Shown in pieces: positions 24,563 to 32,445 of a stretch of DNA of 64,000 nt (positions are counted from its first letter, which is position 1; each line of letters starts with the position of its first letter). The position numbers and the translations under genes are program-made. The notes below the pieces were generated by a model. That model saw nothing but the letters and a program-made list of their open reading frames with translations, was not told where the DNA came from and did not search any database. Source of the stretch: Microbacterium sufflavum. Its GTDB lineage: Bacteria > Actinomycetota > Actinomycetes > Actinomycetales > Microbacteriaceae. The stretch covers positions 1,178,001-1,242,000 of the forward strand of contig NZ_CP078076.1 in NCBI RefSeq assembly GCF_023101165.1, in the 5' to 3' direction.

Positions 24563-25879
24563 TCAGGGGGTGGGCGACGGCGGGGGAGCAGGAGGCGCGA
24601 GGCCGAGCGAGGGGGCGACCGTGTTCAGCCCTGCCGCCAATCCGAGGGCGAGCGCGTCGCCGGTGTGCCCGGCCCCGGGGATCTCGGTGAGGGTGACGTT
24701 CATGCCGGCGGCCGTGGCGGCGTCGGCGAGGCGTCGCGTTCCGGGGCCGAAGCCGCCGTCCTCCGTGCCGGTCGTCACGGCGGCGGTGACACCCGCGTAC
24801 CGACCCGTGTTCCTGGCGAGGATCGCCGCCGGCTTGTCGGCCTCGAAGGCTGCGGCGTCGCCACCGTAGACATCGGCGCGCACCCGGTCGGCATACTCCA
24901 CGCCGGGGAATTCCTCCGGTGAGACGGCCACGAGGGTGCCCCAGGCCGCCGGATCGAGCGCCGTGTACTTCACGGCGCACACGCCGCCGTTGGAGTACCC
25001 GCCGAGCACCCATCCCTTCGGCTGCGTGCCGACGTGCAGGTTCTGCCGGATCCACGCCGGCACGTCTTTCCGGATGTAGGTCTCGGCGTTGCCGTAGGTC
25101 GAGGAGTCCGCGCAGGCAGGGTCGCGACCGTTGCCGATCTGATCCGCGATGATCACGATCGGCGCGAGTCCTCGGTGCTCGGCGGCGAACCTGTCGAGCG
25201 TCGGGGTGATCATCTCGGGGTTCGGCGTGCCGGGGTAGCCGAGCATGAACACCATCACGGGCAGCAGAGGCGGGTTCTTCACCTGCGCAGCCGGGGGCAG
25301 GTACAGGCCGGCCTGCCGGGCCTGGAACCCCGAGGCCGCGCCGGGGATCGTGACCGTGCCGACCTTCCCCTGGGCGGGCATGTCCGCCGGCGGCTGCCAC
25401 GACTCGTACAGCGGGCGATCCGGCGGAGGAGCATCGCCGGTATCGGCGTTCGGCAGGTCGATGGGCTTCGAGACGACGATGCCGAGCGCGTCGGCGACCG
25501 TCTTGTCGAGGCCGTAGAACGCGTTGATGCCGATGCCGCCGGCGAGCGCGAACACCGGGATGGACACGGCGGCGACGACCTGGCGCCACCACCGCGAGTC
25601 CCACAGGTTCACGATCGCCAGCCCGATCGCGGCGCACGTGGCGATCAGAAGCCCCAGCACCTGGAGCGTGAGGTCTCCGCCGAACGCCTTCGTCCGGTTC
25701 GCGAGGGCGTACACCCCCAGGGCCACCGCGGTACCGGCGAGGAGGCCGATCGCGGAGGTGAGCAGGCGCCGCCGGGTCGGACGGCGGAGCAGCAGATACA
25801 GCGCACAGACGGCGGCGAGCGCGAACACGACGATCGGGACGGGCCCGCCGAGGATCTGGATCTGGAGGAGCGCTTCCAT
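24563..25879 (-). CDS. Membrane-anchored alpha/beta-hydrolase esterase (antigen-85/mycolyltransferase-like)
   Basis: A 438-residue protein with four N-terminal transmembrane segments (about 10-135) followed by an external alpha/beta-hydrolase domain (about 180-425). The nucleophile elbow is GGYSNGG, the likely acid is in EDGGFGPGTR and the His in IPGAGHTGD. The oxyanion-side segment VMVFMLGYPGTPNPE matches esterase-D/antigen-85-type enzymes, and a proline-rich tail ends the protein. It may esterify or deacylate cell-envelope lipids (inference). ATG 25879 was preferred because it directly precedes the first TM segment; the frame is open upstream to 25948. Confidence 0.8.
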   Translation of the reverse strand: MEALLQIQILGGPVPIVVFALAAVCALYLLLRRPTRRRLLTSAIGLLAGTAVALGVYALANRTKAFGGDLTLQVLGLLIATCAAIGLAIVNLWDSRWWRQVVAAVSIPVFALAGGIGINAFYGLDKTVADALGIVVSKPIDLPNADTGDAPPPDRPLYESWQPPADMPAQGKVGTVTIPGAASGFQARQAGLYLPPAAQVKNPPLLPVMVFMLGYPGTPNPEMITPTLDRFAAEHRGLAPIVIIADQIGNGRDPACADSSTYGNAETYIRKDVPAWIRQNLHVGTQPKGWVLGGYSNGGVCAVKYTALDPAAWGTLVAVSPEEFPGVEYADRVRADVYGGDAAAFEADKPAAILARNTGRYAGVTAAVTTGTEDGGFGPGTRRLADAATAAGMNVTLTEIPGAGHTGDALALGLAAGLNTVAPSLGLAPPAPPPSPTP

Positions 25880-26046
25880 GTCAGGAGCGCCCCGTGGGGG
25901 CGATGCTCGCCCGGTCGCTCGGATCGTCCGTATCGAGGGGAGAAGCACACGCCATGGCGATCATCGTAAGAAGAAGCGCCCACTCCCCCCGACCGTTTCG
26001 AGTGCTTCATATCGGTCGTGCGGCCGAGTGCAGCGAAACGCCCCGG

Positions 26047-26065
26047 CCGGGGTGCGAGACCCCGG
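26047..26065 (-). terminator. Terminator hairpin, left duplicate
   Basis: CCGGGGT (26047-26053) pairs with ACCCCGG (26059-26065). It is the copy of the hairpin that ends the DrrAB-type operon at 27609-27627. Confidence 0.55.
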
Positions 26066-26094
26066 ACGGAGCGTTCCGTTCCGCTTGGCGACGA

Positions 26095-26206
26095 TCAGCT
26101 GACCTTCTTCCGGTAGGAGATGATCGCGAACACGTAGGCGACCACGAGGATGCCGACGCACCAGGCGAGGGCGATCCAGATGTCATCGCCGACGGGCTGC
26201 TCGGCG
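26095..26206 (-). pseudogene. 3' fragment of an ABC permease gene (duplicate)
   Basis: The last 37 codons of the permease at 27657-28424 (ending YVFAIISYRKKVS) are repeated here without the rest of the gene. The fragment has no start and should not be expressed. It marks the left border of the cutinase insertion. Confidence 0.9.
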
Positions 26207-26292
26207 CCAGGTGCTTTGTTCCGAAATTCCGGCGTAGGAGCCCGGCCTTCCATTGATCCGGAGCTTGTCCAGTCGAGACCCTGGAGCGGTTA

Positions 26293-26307
26293 TTCAATCC
26301 GATTGAA
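26293..26307. promoter_or_regulatory. Palindrome upstream of the cutinase gene
   Basis: TTCAATC-C-GATTGAA is a perfect 7+1+7 palindrome ending 15 bases before the GTG start at 26323. It could be an operator or lie in the 5' leader; GAAGAAGGGCG just after it serves as ribosome site. Confidence 0.45.
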
Positions 26308-26322
26308 GAAGGGCGTTGAACT

Positions 26323-27192
26323 GTGAACAGTCACCGGAAGAGGCGCTGGGGGGCGCGAAAGTTGAAGTCTTCAATCGTCATCGGAGCTCTAGCCGCTGCG
26401 GCTGTGCTGAGTGGCGGGTTGAGCGCAAGCGCGACGAACACCACGAATCAATGTGCTTGGGCCGTGATGATCGGCGTTCGTGGGACTTCGGCACCTGCGG
26501 GTGCGGGAAACAGCCAAGCAGGTCACGGGTGGACCAATGGAGGAATGGGCGACGTCGTTGGACAGTTCACCGCGACCTATCTGCTTCCGAGTGACCCGTG
26601 GAACGAATACGGTCTCTACGTCGAAGGTCTCAATTACCCTGCCTCGGATGGTGGCGGCTACCCGCAGAGCATCACCGCGGGGGTACAGGCGCTCCAAGCG
26701 GAGCTCGAGTGGATGGCCTCTCATTGCGCCAGCCCGCCGGCGGTGGTGCTGGCCGGGCATTCTCAAGGGGCACAGGTCATCCTCACCGCGCTCGCACCAG
26801 GGTCCGAGATCAAGTTCGGCGGTGGTTTCTACCCCACGTTGTCCGCTCGGGCGCGTTCGATGGTCCGTGCAGTGGTGGTCTGGGGCGATCCGACGTGGAA
26901 AGCTGGCCAGATCTGGAACTCTCCCGACTCTGCGAAGACTGGACAGGGGATCTTCCCGCGAGGGCAAGCCAGCTTGGACTTTCTTGCATCCGAGTACCGG
27001 TCCTGGGGATGGCCGCAAGGAAGCACCAGTCCGAATCCCCAGTGGGTGCCGAAGATCCGTTCGTACTGCTACGCCAAGGATTGGGCTTGCCAGGCGGGGG
27101 CGCCGATTGACAGTCGGATCCATAGCTCTTATAAGAGCTACATGTCCGATCCGCGAGCGTTCGTCCAACACATGATGACGGACTTCTCGTGA
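26323..27192 (+). CDS. Secreted cutinase-family esterase
   Basis: A 289-residue protein with a basic N-terminus and a signal peptide (hydrophobic core about 17-36, cleavage likely after ASA near 37). The mature part is an alpha/beta hydrolase of cutinase/Culp type: the nucleophile is in AGHSQGAQV (Ser147), a GDPTW segment follows, and the late CQAGAPIDSRIHSSY segment holds the probable Asp-His pair. At least four cysteines could form the family's disulphides. It should hydrolyse lipid or polyester esters outside the cell. It lies inside the repeat-bounded insertion, its composition differs from the flanks, and its stop overlaps the next gene. Confidence 0.85.
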   Translation: MNSHRKRRWGARKLKSSIVIGALAAAAVLSGGLSASATNTTNQCAWAVMIGVRGTSAPAGAGNSQAGHGWTNGGMGDVVGQFTATYLLPSDPWNEYGLYVEGLNYPASDGGGYPQSITAGVQALQAELEWMASHCASPPAVVLAGHSQGAQVILTALAPGSEIKFGGGFYPTLSARARSMVRAVVVWGDPTWKAGQIWNSPDSAKTGQGIFPRGQASLDFLASEYRSWGWPQGSTSPNPQWVPKIRSYCYAKDWACQAGAPIDSRIHSSYKSYMSDPRAFVQHMMTDFS

Positions 27193-27551
27193 CCGAGCCC
27201 CGCAGTCAGGCGCGGTTCCCGCGCGTCCCACGGCGACGGTACGTCGCTGCGGGACTCTGGGCGGCGGCTCAGATCGTGGTTGCCGGCGGCGGCGTGCTTC
27301 TCGTCTTTCTCACTGCGATGCGAGGGGACGGGTGCGCGTTCTCATGCAGAGACGATGTCGCCAACGTCGTGATCGACGGCACGAAGGCGGCTCTCCTCGT
27401 GATCACGCTCATCGAGGTGGCCATGCTCGTCATCGCACTCATCAAGAGGGCCTCGCCGCATGTGATCGGTGGTGTGGCGATCGGTCTGAGTCTTGCCGTG
27501 ATCACTGTCGCGTCCGTGCTCATGGTCTCCGCGTACCCGGTTTCCCCATGA
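27189..27551 (+). CDS. Small membrane protein, unknown function
   Basis: A 120-residue protein with a basic N-terminus and three predicted membrane segments (about 17-42, 62-85 and 92-114), with two cysteines in the CAFSCRDD loop. The family is not recognised. GTG 27189 overlaps the cutinase stop in GTGA, so the two genes are translated together. It may help export, anchor or protect against the cutinase (inference from coupling only). Confidence 0.7.
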   Translation: MTEPRSQARFPRVPRRRYVAAGLWAAAQIVVAGGGVLLVFLTAMRGDGCAFSCRDDVANVVIDGTKAALLVITLIEVAMLVIALIKRASPHVIGGVAIGLSLAVITVASVLMVSAYPVSP

Positions 27552-27578
27552 TGTGAAGAAGATCTCTGCCTGCCATAC

Positions 27579-27768
27579 CGTGCGGCCGAGCGCAGCGAAA
27601 CGCCCCGGCCGGGGTGCGAGACCCCGGACGGAGCGTTCCGTTCCGCTTGACGACGATCAGCTGACCTTCTTCCGGTAGGAGATGATCGCGAACACGTAGG
27701 CGACCACCAGGATGCCGACGCACCAGGCGAGGGCGATCCAGATGTCATCGCCGACGGGCTGCTCGGCG
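27579..27768. repeat. 190-bp direct repeat, right copy (within the intact permease gene)
   Basis: This is the resident copy. It continues without interruption into the rest of the ABC permease gene, and it pairs with 26017-26206. Confidence 0.95.
27609..27627 (-). terminator. Terminator of the PadR-DUF1048-ABC operon
   Basis: CCGGGGT-GCGAG-ACCCCGG forms a 7-bp stem 30 bases beyond the permease stop. Confidence 0.6.
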
Positions 27769-28424
27769 AACAGCGCCTGGATGGTGTTGACGATCGAGGT
27801 GACCGGCTGGTTGTCGGCGAACCACTGCACGGGTGCGGGCATGGTGTCGGTCGGCACGAAGGCGGAGCTGATGAACGGCAGGAAGATCAGCGGATACGAG
27901 AACGCGCTCGCCCCGTCGACCGTCTTGGCGTTCAGCCCGGCGATGATCGCCAGCCACGTCAGCGCGAGGGTGAACAGCATCAGGATGCCGATCACTCCGA
28001 GCCAGGCCCACACGCTCGCCCCGGTGCGGAAGCCCATCAGGAAGCCGACGCCGAAGATGATCGCGAGGGTGATCGCGTTCGCCGTGAGCGACGTCAGCAC
28101 GTGGGCCCACAGCACGCTCGATCGGGCGATCGGCATGGAGTGGAACCGCTCGAAGATGCCGCTCTGCATGTCGGTGAACAGCCGGAACGCGGTGTAGGCG
28201 ATGCCCGACGCGATCGCGATGAGCAGGATGCCCGGCAGCAGGTAGTTCACGTAGTTGTCGGTGCCGGTGCTCTGCTGGAGCGCGCCGCCGAAGACGTACA
28301 CGAACAGGAGCATCAGCGCGATCGGGGTGACCGCGGTGGTGATGATCGTGTCGGGACTGCGGAAGATGTGCCGCATGGAGCGGCCGGTGAGGGTCGCCGT
28401 GTCGGCGGCGAAGTGCGTGCTCAT
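27657..28424 (-). CDS. ABC-2 type permease, DrrB-like
   Basis: A 255-residue protein with six transmembrane helices and the ABC-2 permease landmark YLLPGILLIAIASGIAYTAF, followed by MQSGIFERFHSMPIARSSVL, typical of daunorubicin-resistance DrrB proteins. With the preceding ATPase it should form an exporter for drugs or lipids. Its ATG overlaps the ATPase stop (28421-28424). The last 112 bases are duplicated at 26095-26206. Confidence 0.88.
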   Translation of the reverse strand: MSTHFAADTATLTGRSMRHIFRSPDTIITTAVTPIALMLLFVYVFGGALQQSTGTDNYVNYLLPGILLIAIASGIAYTAFRLFTDMQSGIFERFHSMPIARSSVLWAHVLTSLTANAITLAIIFGVGFLMGFRTGASVWAWLGVIGILMLFTLALTWLAIIAGLNAKTVDGASAFSYPLIFLPFISSAFVPTDTMPAPVQWFADNQPVTSIVNTIQALFAEQPVGDDIWIALAWCVGILVVAYVFAIISYRKKVS

Positions 28425-29188
28425 GCTGCGTCCTTTCGTGAGGGTCCGATCAGGGTGAGGAAGATCTCCTCGAGGGTGGGCTGCTTCTCGACGTACTCGA
28501 CCTGTGCGGGCGGGAGCAGCTGCTTCAGCCCGGCGAGGGTGTCGTTCGCGATGATGCGGCCCTCGTGCAGGATCGCGATCCGGTCGGCCAGCTGCTCCGC
28601 CTCGTCGAGGTACTGCGTGGTGAGCAGCACCGTGGTGCCGCTGTGCGCCAGCTGCTTCACGACGTCCCACACCTCGATGCGCGCCTCGGGGTCGAGGCCC
28701 GTGGTCGGCTCGTCGAGGTAGATCACCTCGGGGTCGCCGACCAGGCTCATCGCGATGTCGAGCCGCCGCCGCATGCCGCCCGAGTAGGTGCCGACCTTGC
28801 GGCCACCGGCGTCCGTCAGGCGGAAGGTGGCCAGCAGGCGGTCGGCGACCCCGCCCGGGTCGGGCAGGTGCCGCAGCTTCGCGACCAGCACGAGGTTCTC
28901 GCGCCCGGTGAGGATCTCGTCGACCGCGGCGAACTGCCCGGTGAGGCTGATCTTCTCGCGGACGCCGAGGGGGTTCGCGGCGACGTCGACGCCCTGCACG
29001 GTCGCCGTGCCGGCGTCGGCCTTCAGCAGCGTGGAGAGGATCCGCACCATCGTGGTCTTGCCGGCACCGTTCGACCCGAGGAGGGCGAAGATCGATCCCC
29101 GCTCCACCTCGAAGTCGACGCCGCGCAGCACGTGCAGGTCTTTGTAGGACTTCTCGATGCCTCGCACCGAGAGGGCGGTGTTCGTCAT
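28421..29188 (-). CDS. ABC exporter ATPase, DrrA-like
   Basis: A 255-residue ATPase with Walker A GSNGAGKTT (38-46), signature YSGGMRRR and Walker B VIYLDEPTTGLD, then the H-loop in LLTTQYLDEAEQLADRI, a Drr-type hallmark. It starts ATG 29188, overlapping the stop of the DUF1048 gene by 4 bases. Under PadR control it powers the DrrB-like permease. Confidence 0.92.
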   Translation of the reverse strand: MTNTALSVRGIEKSYKDLHVLRGVDFEVERGSIFALLGSNGAGKTTMVRILSTLLKADAGTATVQGVDVAANPLGVREKISLTGQFAAVDEILTGRENLVLVAKLRHLPDPGGVADRLLATFRLTDAGGRKVGTYSGGMRRRLDIAMSLVGDPEVIYLDEPTTGLDPEARIEVWDVVKQLAHSGTTVLLTTQYLDEAEQLADRIAILHEGRIIANDTLAGLKQLLPPAQVEYVEKQPTLEEIFLTLIGPSRKDAA

Positions 29189-29553
29189 GACTGCTCCTTC
29201 TTCTTCGCGTCCTCGACGGCCTTGGTCAGCCGGGCGCGCTCCTTGTCGACCCACTGGGTGCCCCCGTAGGCCTCGGCGTAGGTCTCGGCGAACTCGACCG
29301 GGTCGGCGCCGATGATGTCGTCGATCGGGGTGCCGTCGATCGCGGCGCGCTCCCACAGGTCGGCGAGGTCGAGGAAGATCTGCACGAGCGTGTCGCCGTC
29401 GGTGATCCCCCCGTAGTACATCGTGTAGCGGTGCTGGGCGTTGGCGACCGTGCGGTACGGCTCGGGCAGAGCCTCGATCCGCGCCTTCGCCTGCTTGTAC
29501 TGCTTCTTCTGCTCGAGCGATCCGGTGAGCGCTTCGATCCACTTGGCGGCCAT
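29185..29553 (-). CDS. DUF1048-family protein
   Basis: A 122-residue soluble helical protein (MAAKWIEALTGSLEQKKQYK and so on). The sequence and its place between a PadR regulator and an ABC exporter match the DUF1048 family, whose role is unknown. It may tune the PadR repressor or the transporter. It overlaps the ATPase gene by 4 bases and starts one base after the PadR stop. Confidence 0.8.
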   Translation of the reverse strand: MAAKWIEALTGSLEQKKQYKQAKARIEALPEPYRTVANAQHRYTMYYGGITDGDTLVQIFLDLADLWERAAIDGTPIDDIIGADPVEFAETYAEAYGGTQWVDKERARLTKAVEDAKKKEQS

Positions 29554-29554
29554 G

Positions 29555-29905
29555 TCAGTTCTCCTCGCTGGGGGTGTTCGTGTGAGTGGTGTTCAGTCGT
29601 TCGATGTGTGTCGTGAGGAAGTTCCAGGTGGTCCAGAACTCCTCCAGCTCCTGCCGGCCCGCGGCGTTCAGGGTGTACACCTTGCGGGGCGGGCCCTTCT
29701 CGCTCGGCACCTTCTCGACGTCGACGAGCTTCTTCTGCTCGATGCGCACCAGCAGGGCGTAGACGGTGCCCTCGGCGGTGTCGGTGAAGCCGTGGTCGCG
29801 CAGGCGCGTGGTGATCTCGTAGCCGTAGGCCGGCTGCTCGGCGAGGAGGGCCAGCACGATGCCCTCCAGGGTGCCCTTGAGCATCTCGGTCATCTGCTTG
29901 CCCAT
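29555..29905 (-). CDS. PadR-family transcriptional regulator
   Basis: A 116-residue protein with a PadR winged helix: LKGTLEGIVLALLAEQPAYG, YEITTRLRDHGFTDTAEGTV and YALLVRIEQKKLV, followed by PPRKVYTLNAAGRQELEEFW and a dimerisation helix. It is the first gene of the operon PadR-DUF1048-ATPase-permease and sits downstream of a cluster of palindromes with GTACT/AGTAC half-sites. It most likely represses this efflux operon and is released by the exported drug. Confidence 0.92.
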   Translation of the reverse strand: MGKQMTEMLKGTLEGIVLALLAEQPAYGYEITTRLRDHGFTDTAEGTVYALLVRIEQKKLVDVEKVPSEKGPPRKVYTLNAAGRQELEEFWTTWNFLTTHIERLNTTHTNTPSEEN

Positions 29906-29931
29906 GTGGTCCCCCTCTCCTTCTCGGTTCA

Positions 29932-29981
29932 GTACTCAGTGTTGCTGGGTACCGGTACAAAGTAACACTGAGTACCGGTAC
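29932..29981. promoter_or_regulatory. PadR-type operator cluster
   Basis: GTACTCAGTGTT (29932-29943) and AACACTGAGTAC (29964-29975) are exact complements. Two copies of the palindrome GTACCGGTAC lie at 29949-29958 and 29972-29981. The cluster starts 27 bases upstream of the PadR start, as expected for autoregulation. Confidence 0.7.
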
Positions 29982-30026
29982 TTAGCAACACCGAATACCG
30001 AACTTCTTCGGAGAGGTGCGACGGGG

Positions 30027-30665
30027 TCAGCTGCGCAGGTAGGCGAGCACAGCGAGGACGCGGCGATGCCCGCTGTCGCTCGACGAGAGGCCGAGCTTGG
30101 CGAAGATGTTGCCGATGTGCCTGCTCACGGCGGTCTCCGTGACGAACAGCCGCTCGGCGATCGTGGTGTTGTCGAGCCCCTCGGCCATGAGGCCCAGCAC
30201 CTCGCGCTCGCGCGGGGTGAGGGTCTGTACGGGGTCGTCGGCGCGACGGCGGCTGAGCAGCTGCGAGATCACCTCGGGGTCCATCACGGTGCCCCCGGCG
30301 GCCACGCGGCGCAGCGCGTCGACGAACGCCGCGACCTTGCCCACCCGCTCCTTCAGCAGGTAGCCCAGACCGTCGGCTCCCGCGGCGAGCAGTTCCCCCG
30401 CGTAGCGATCCTCCACGTAGGCGGACAGCACCAGCACCGGGAAGCCGGGACGGCGGGCCCGCGCCTCGGCGGCCGCCTTGAGGCCCTCGCTCGTGAAGGT
30501 CGGCGGCATCCGCACATCGAGCACCGCCGCATCGGCATCGTCGAGCAGCGCGAGGAAGCCCTCGGCGTCGGGCACGGCACCGATCACGTCGAAGCCCTCG
30601 CTGCGCAGCAGCAGCGCCAGCCCCTCCCGCAGCAGAGTGTCGTCCTCCGCGATCACGATCCGCAC
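30027..30665 (-). CDS. Response regulator, NarL/LuxR type
   Basis: A 212-residue protein with a receiver domain (acidic pair Glu7-Asp8-Asp9, phospho-acceptor Asp50 in AAVLDVRMP, Lys in YLLKERV) and a C-terminal LuxR helix-turn-helix (LTPREREVLGLMAEGLDNTT, then RLFVTETAVSRHIGNIFAKL). The start is GTG 30665, which overlaps the histidine kinase gene by 13 bases. The kinase-regulator pair is divergent from the MacB-type ABC exporter now displaced to 34217, so it probably once controlled, or still controls, that exporter. Confidence 0.92.
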   Translation of the reverse strand: MRIVIAEDDTLLREGLALLLRSEGFDVIGAVPDAEGFLALLDDADAAVLDVRMPPTFTSEGLKAAAEARARRPGFPVLVLSAYVEDRYAGELLAAGADGLGYLLKERVGKVAAFVDALRRVAAGGTVMDPEVISQLLSRRRADDPVQTLTPREREVLGLMAEGLDNTTIAERLFVTETAVSRHIGNIFAKLGLSSSDSGHRRVLAVLAYLRS

Positions 30666-31885
30666 GGCAGCTCCGTCCTCAGCACGGTCGGCCCGCCGGC
30701 CGGGCTCGTCACGTCGAGCGTGCCCTCGAAGGCCTCGATCCGGCGACGGATCCCGGCGAGACCCCCACCCGGCCTCTCGACCGCCCCGCCGACGCCGTCG
30801 TCCTCCACCGCGATCAACAGCAGCTCGCCCTCCCGCTCGACCCGCACCGTGGCGCGCGTCGCCGCGGCGTACTTGTTCACGTTGGTCAGCGCCTCCGCCA
30901 CGACGAAGTAGCTCGCCGACTCCACCGCCGCCGGCACCCGGCCCACCCCGGCGGTCTCCAGCGCGCACGGCACCACGCTGCGCCCGGCGAGCGACGCGAG
31001 CGCGCCCTCCAGGCCCAGCTCGTCGAGGATCGGCGGATAGATGTCGTGCACGGTGCGCCGCAGACCGGCGAGGGCGTCGGCCGCGGCATCCTGCGCCCGC
31101 CGCAGCGGCTCTCCGACGTCGCCGCCCGTCTCCTGCGCACGCTCCGCGATCCCCAGCATCATCACCACGTTCACCAGCCGGTTCTGCGCCCCGTCGTGCA
31201 GGTCGCGCTCGATGCGGCGCAACTCGGCCGCGTGCGCGTCCAGCGCCGCCGCCCGGCTCAGCGTCAGCGCGTCCACCCGGGCCGCCAGCCGCGACCGCGC
31301 GGGCGTCGCCAGCAGCTTCGCCGACACGAACGCCACCAGGCGGGCGACCGCCGGCACCAGGAACGCCGCGGCGATCGCGTAGCCGAGGGCCACCAGCGGC
31401 ATGGTCCACGCGAGCTCCCACGACGTGACCGGATACGGCGAACCCACCGGGTCGTCGGCCGGCGCGAACTGCCAGTACCACGTGACGGCGAGCGTGTTCA
31501 CGGCCGAGACGGGAAGCGCGAGCGTGAGCAGCGACAGCCACATCACGGGGAACGCGTGCACCGTGAGCCACAGGGCGTCGCGGGCCGTGGCGCGCGAGAA
31601 GGCGAAGCGCAGCCGCTCATCGATCGTCGAGCCGCGGGGCAGCGTGCGCGCGAGCGGCGGAAGCTCCTCGCCCCGCCGCCGCCCGATGCGCCGCCGGTTC
31701 ACGTCGCTCCACCGGTGCAGCACCTGCACGGCCTGCGGCATCAGCAGCACGCCGCCCGTGATGAGCATGAGCGGCAACAGCACCAGGATCACGCAGAACA
31801 GCCCGAGGGAGACGACCGACGCCCCGAGCTCGACGCCCAGATACCCGGCGTCGCGCAGCCACCGGCGCCCCCATCCGTCCTTCAC
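30653..31885 (-). CDS. Sensor histidine kinase, NarX/DesK type
   Basis: A 410-residue protein with four hydrophobic segments (about 15-50 and 110-180), a HisKA_3 dimerisation domain with phospho-His in RRIERDLHDGAQNRLV, and an HATPase with EALTNVNKYAAATRATV (N-box), EDDGVGG and GGGLAGIRRRIEAF. The start is GTG 31885 before VKDGWGRRW; the frame is open further upstream into the duplicated promoter region. It phosphorylates the response regulator encoded next. The membrane domain probably senses envelope or drug stress. Confidence 0.88.
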   Translation of the reverse strand: MKDGWGRRWLRDAGYLGVELGASVVSLGLFCVILVLLPLMLITGGVLLMPQAVQVLHRWSDVNRRRIGRRRGEELPPLARTLPRGSTIDERLRFAFSRATARDALWLTVHAFPVMWLSLLTLALPVSAVNTLAVTWYWQFAPADDPVGSPYPVTSWELAWTMPLVALGYAIAAAFLVPAVARLVAFVSAKLLATPARSRLAARVDALTLSRAAALDAHAAELRRIERDLHDGAQNRLVNVVMMLGIAERAQETGGDVGEPLRRAQDAAADALAGLRRTVHDIYPPILDELGLEGALASLAGRSVVPCALETAGVGRVPAAVESASYFVVAEALTNVNKYAAATRATVRVEREGELLLIAVEDDGVGGAVERPGGGLAGIRRRIEAFEGTLDVTSPAGGPTVLRTELPCGS

Positions 31886-31909
31886 CCTGCCAGTCTGCCG
31901 GAGCAGAGT

Positions 31910-32059
31910 GCGCGGCACGGTATAGCCAGCTCCACCATCGATCGGGGACCGGGCGGGATGGGGCCGCCCGCTCGGTGTTCCTAGCGTCGAAGCATGACCA
32001 CCACACCCCCTGCGCCGCACGTCGAGGCGGCACCCACCGAGGCCCTCCGCCTCTCCGGA
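31910..32059. repeat. 150-bp direct repeat, left copy
   Basis: This copy matches 34133-34282 over 150 bases with three mismatches, all within the coding part and two of them silent. It carries the divergent promoter region and the first 22 codons of the ABC ATPase gene encoded at 34217. Confidence 0.95.
31994..32059 (+). pseudogene. 5' fragment of an ABC ATPase gene (duplicate)
   Basis: ATG 31994 begins MTTTPPAPHVEAAPTEALRL, as at 34217 but for His instead of Leu at residue 9. After residue 22 the similarity stops and unrelated sequence follows in the same frame to a stop at 32218. Any product would have no function as an ATPase. It still carries the duplicated promoter, so transcription could run into the insertion. 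Confidence 0.88.
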
Positions 32060-32347
32060 GTGCAGTTGCGTGACCCGTCGACACGGGGGGAGTGGCGCCT
32101 CAGCGCGGAGACACCATCCTGGTGGGCACCTCGCGGGCCGCAATGTCGGGCGATCAACGCACCAGCGGAAGAAAAATCGCTGCAGCGATCCCCAGCACGG
32201 CCGCTACCTCCAGGTTGATCCGCACGCGCACATCGAAGCGACCATGCAACCCTCGCTTGTGACCAGGGGACTGGTTGGCTCTCGGTCTGCCATCTACACT
32301 CTTCACTGTCGACTCCATCCGCTATCCGTTGGCGATCGGAAGACACC

Positions 32348-32378
32348 GGCCCGTTTCCTGTTCCCGCAGGAGCGGGCC
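32348..32378 (+). terminator. Hairpin upstream of the unknown insertion gene
   Basis: GGCCCG (32348-32353) pairs with CGGGCC (32373-32378), and inner CCTG/CAGG extends the stem; TCTTCC follows. It could stop transcription coming from the duplicated ABC promoter before it reaches 32446. Confidence 0.5.
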
Positions 32379-32445
32379 TCTTCCATATGTACAAGCCTGA
32401 GACAGCGAACCGACAGCACCATGGTATTCATGCAACACTTAGGCC

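Larger units (their letters stand above)
26017..26206. repeat. 190-bp direct repeat, left copy
   Basis: This copy matches 27579-27768 over 190 bases with three mismatches (at about 26029, 26088 and 26149). It consists of the terminator hairpin and the last 112 bases of the ABC permease gene encoded at 27657-28424. The match stops abruptly at 26206, inside what would be coding sequence. Confidence 0.95.
26207..27578. mobile_element. Insertion of cutinase and membrane-protein genes, bounded by 190-bp direct repeats
   Basis: The segment between the two 190-bp repeats carries two coupled genes with visibly lower G/C and more A/T-ending codons than the flanks, which suggests transfer. No transposase, integrase or terminal inverted repeat is visible. 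Removing the segment and one repeat copy would restore a simple intergenic region between the esterase and the ABC operon. Confidence 0.6.

Noticed and set aside
26017..27768. Classical insertion sequence or integrative element
   Set aside because: There is no transposase or integrase, no terminal inverted repeats and no tRNA target, and the direct repeats are far longer than normal target duplications.
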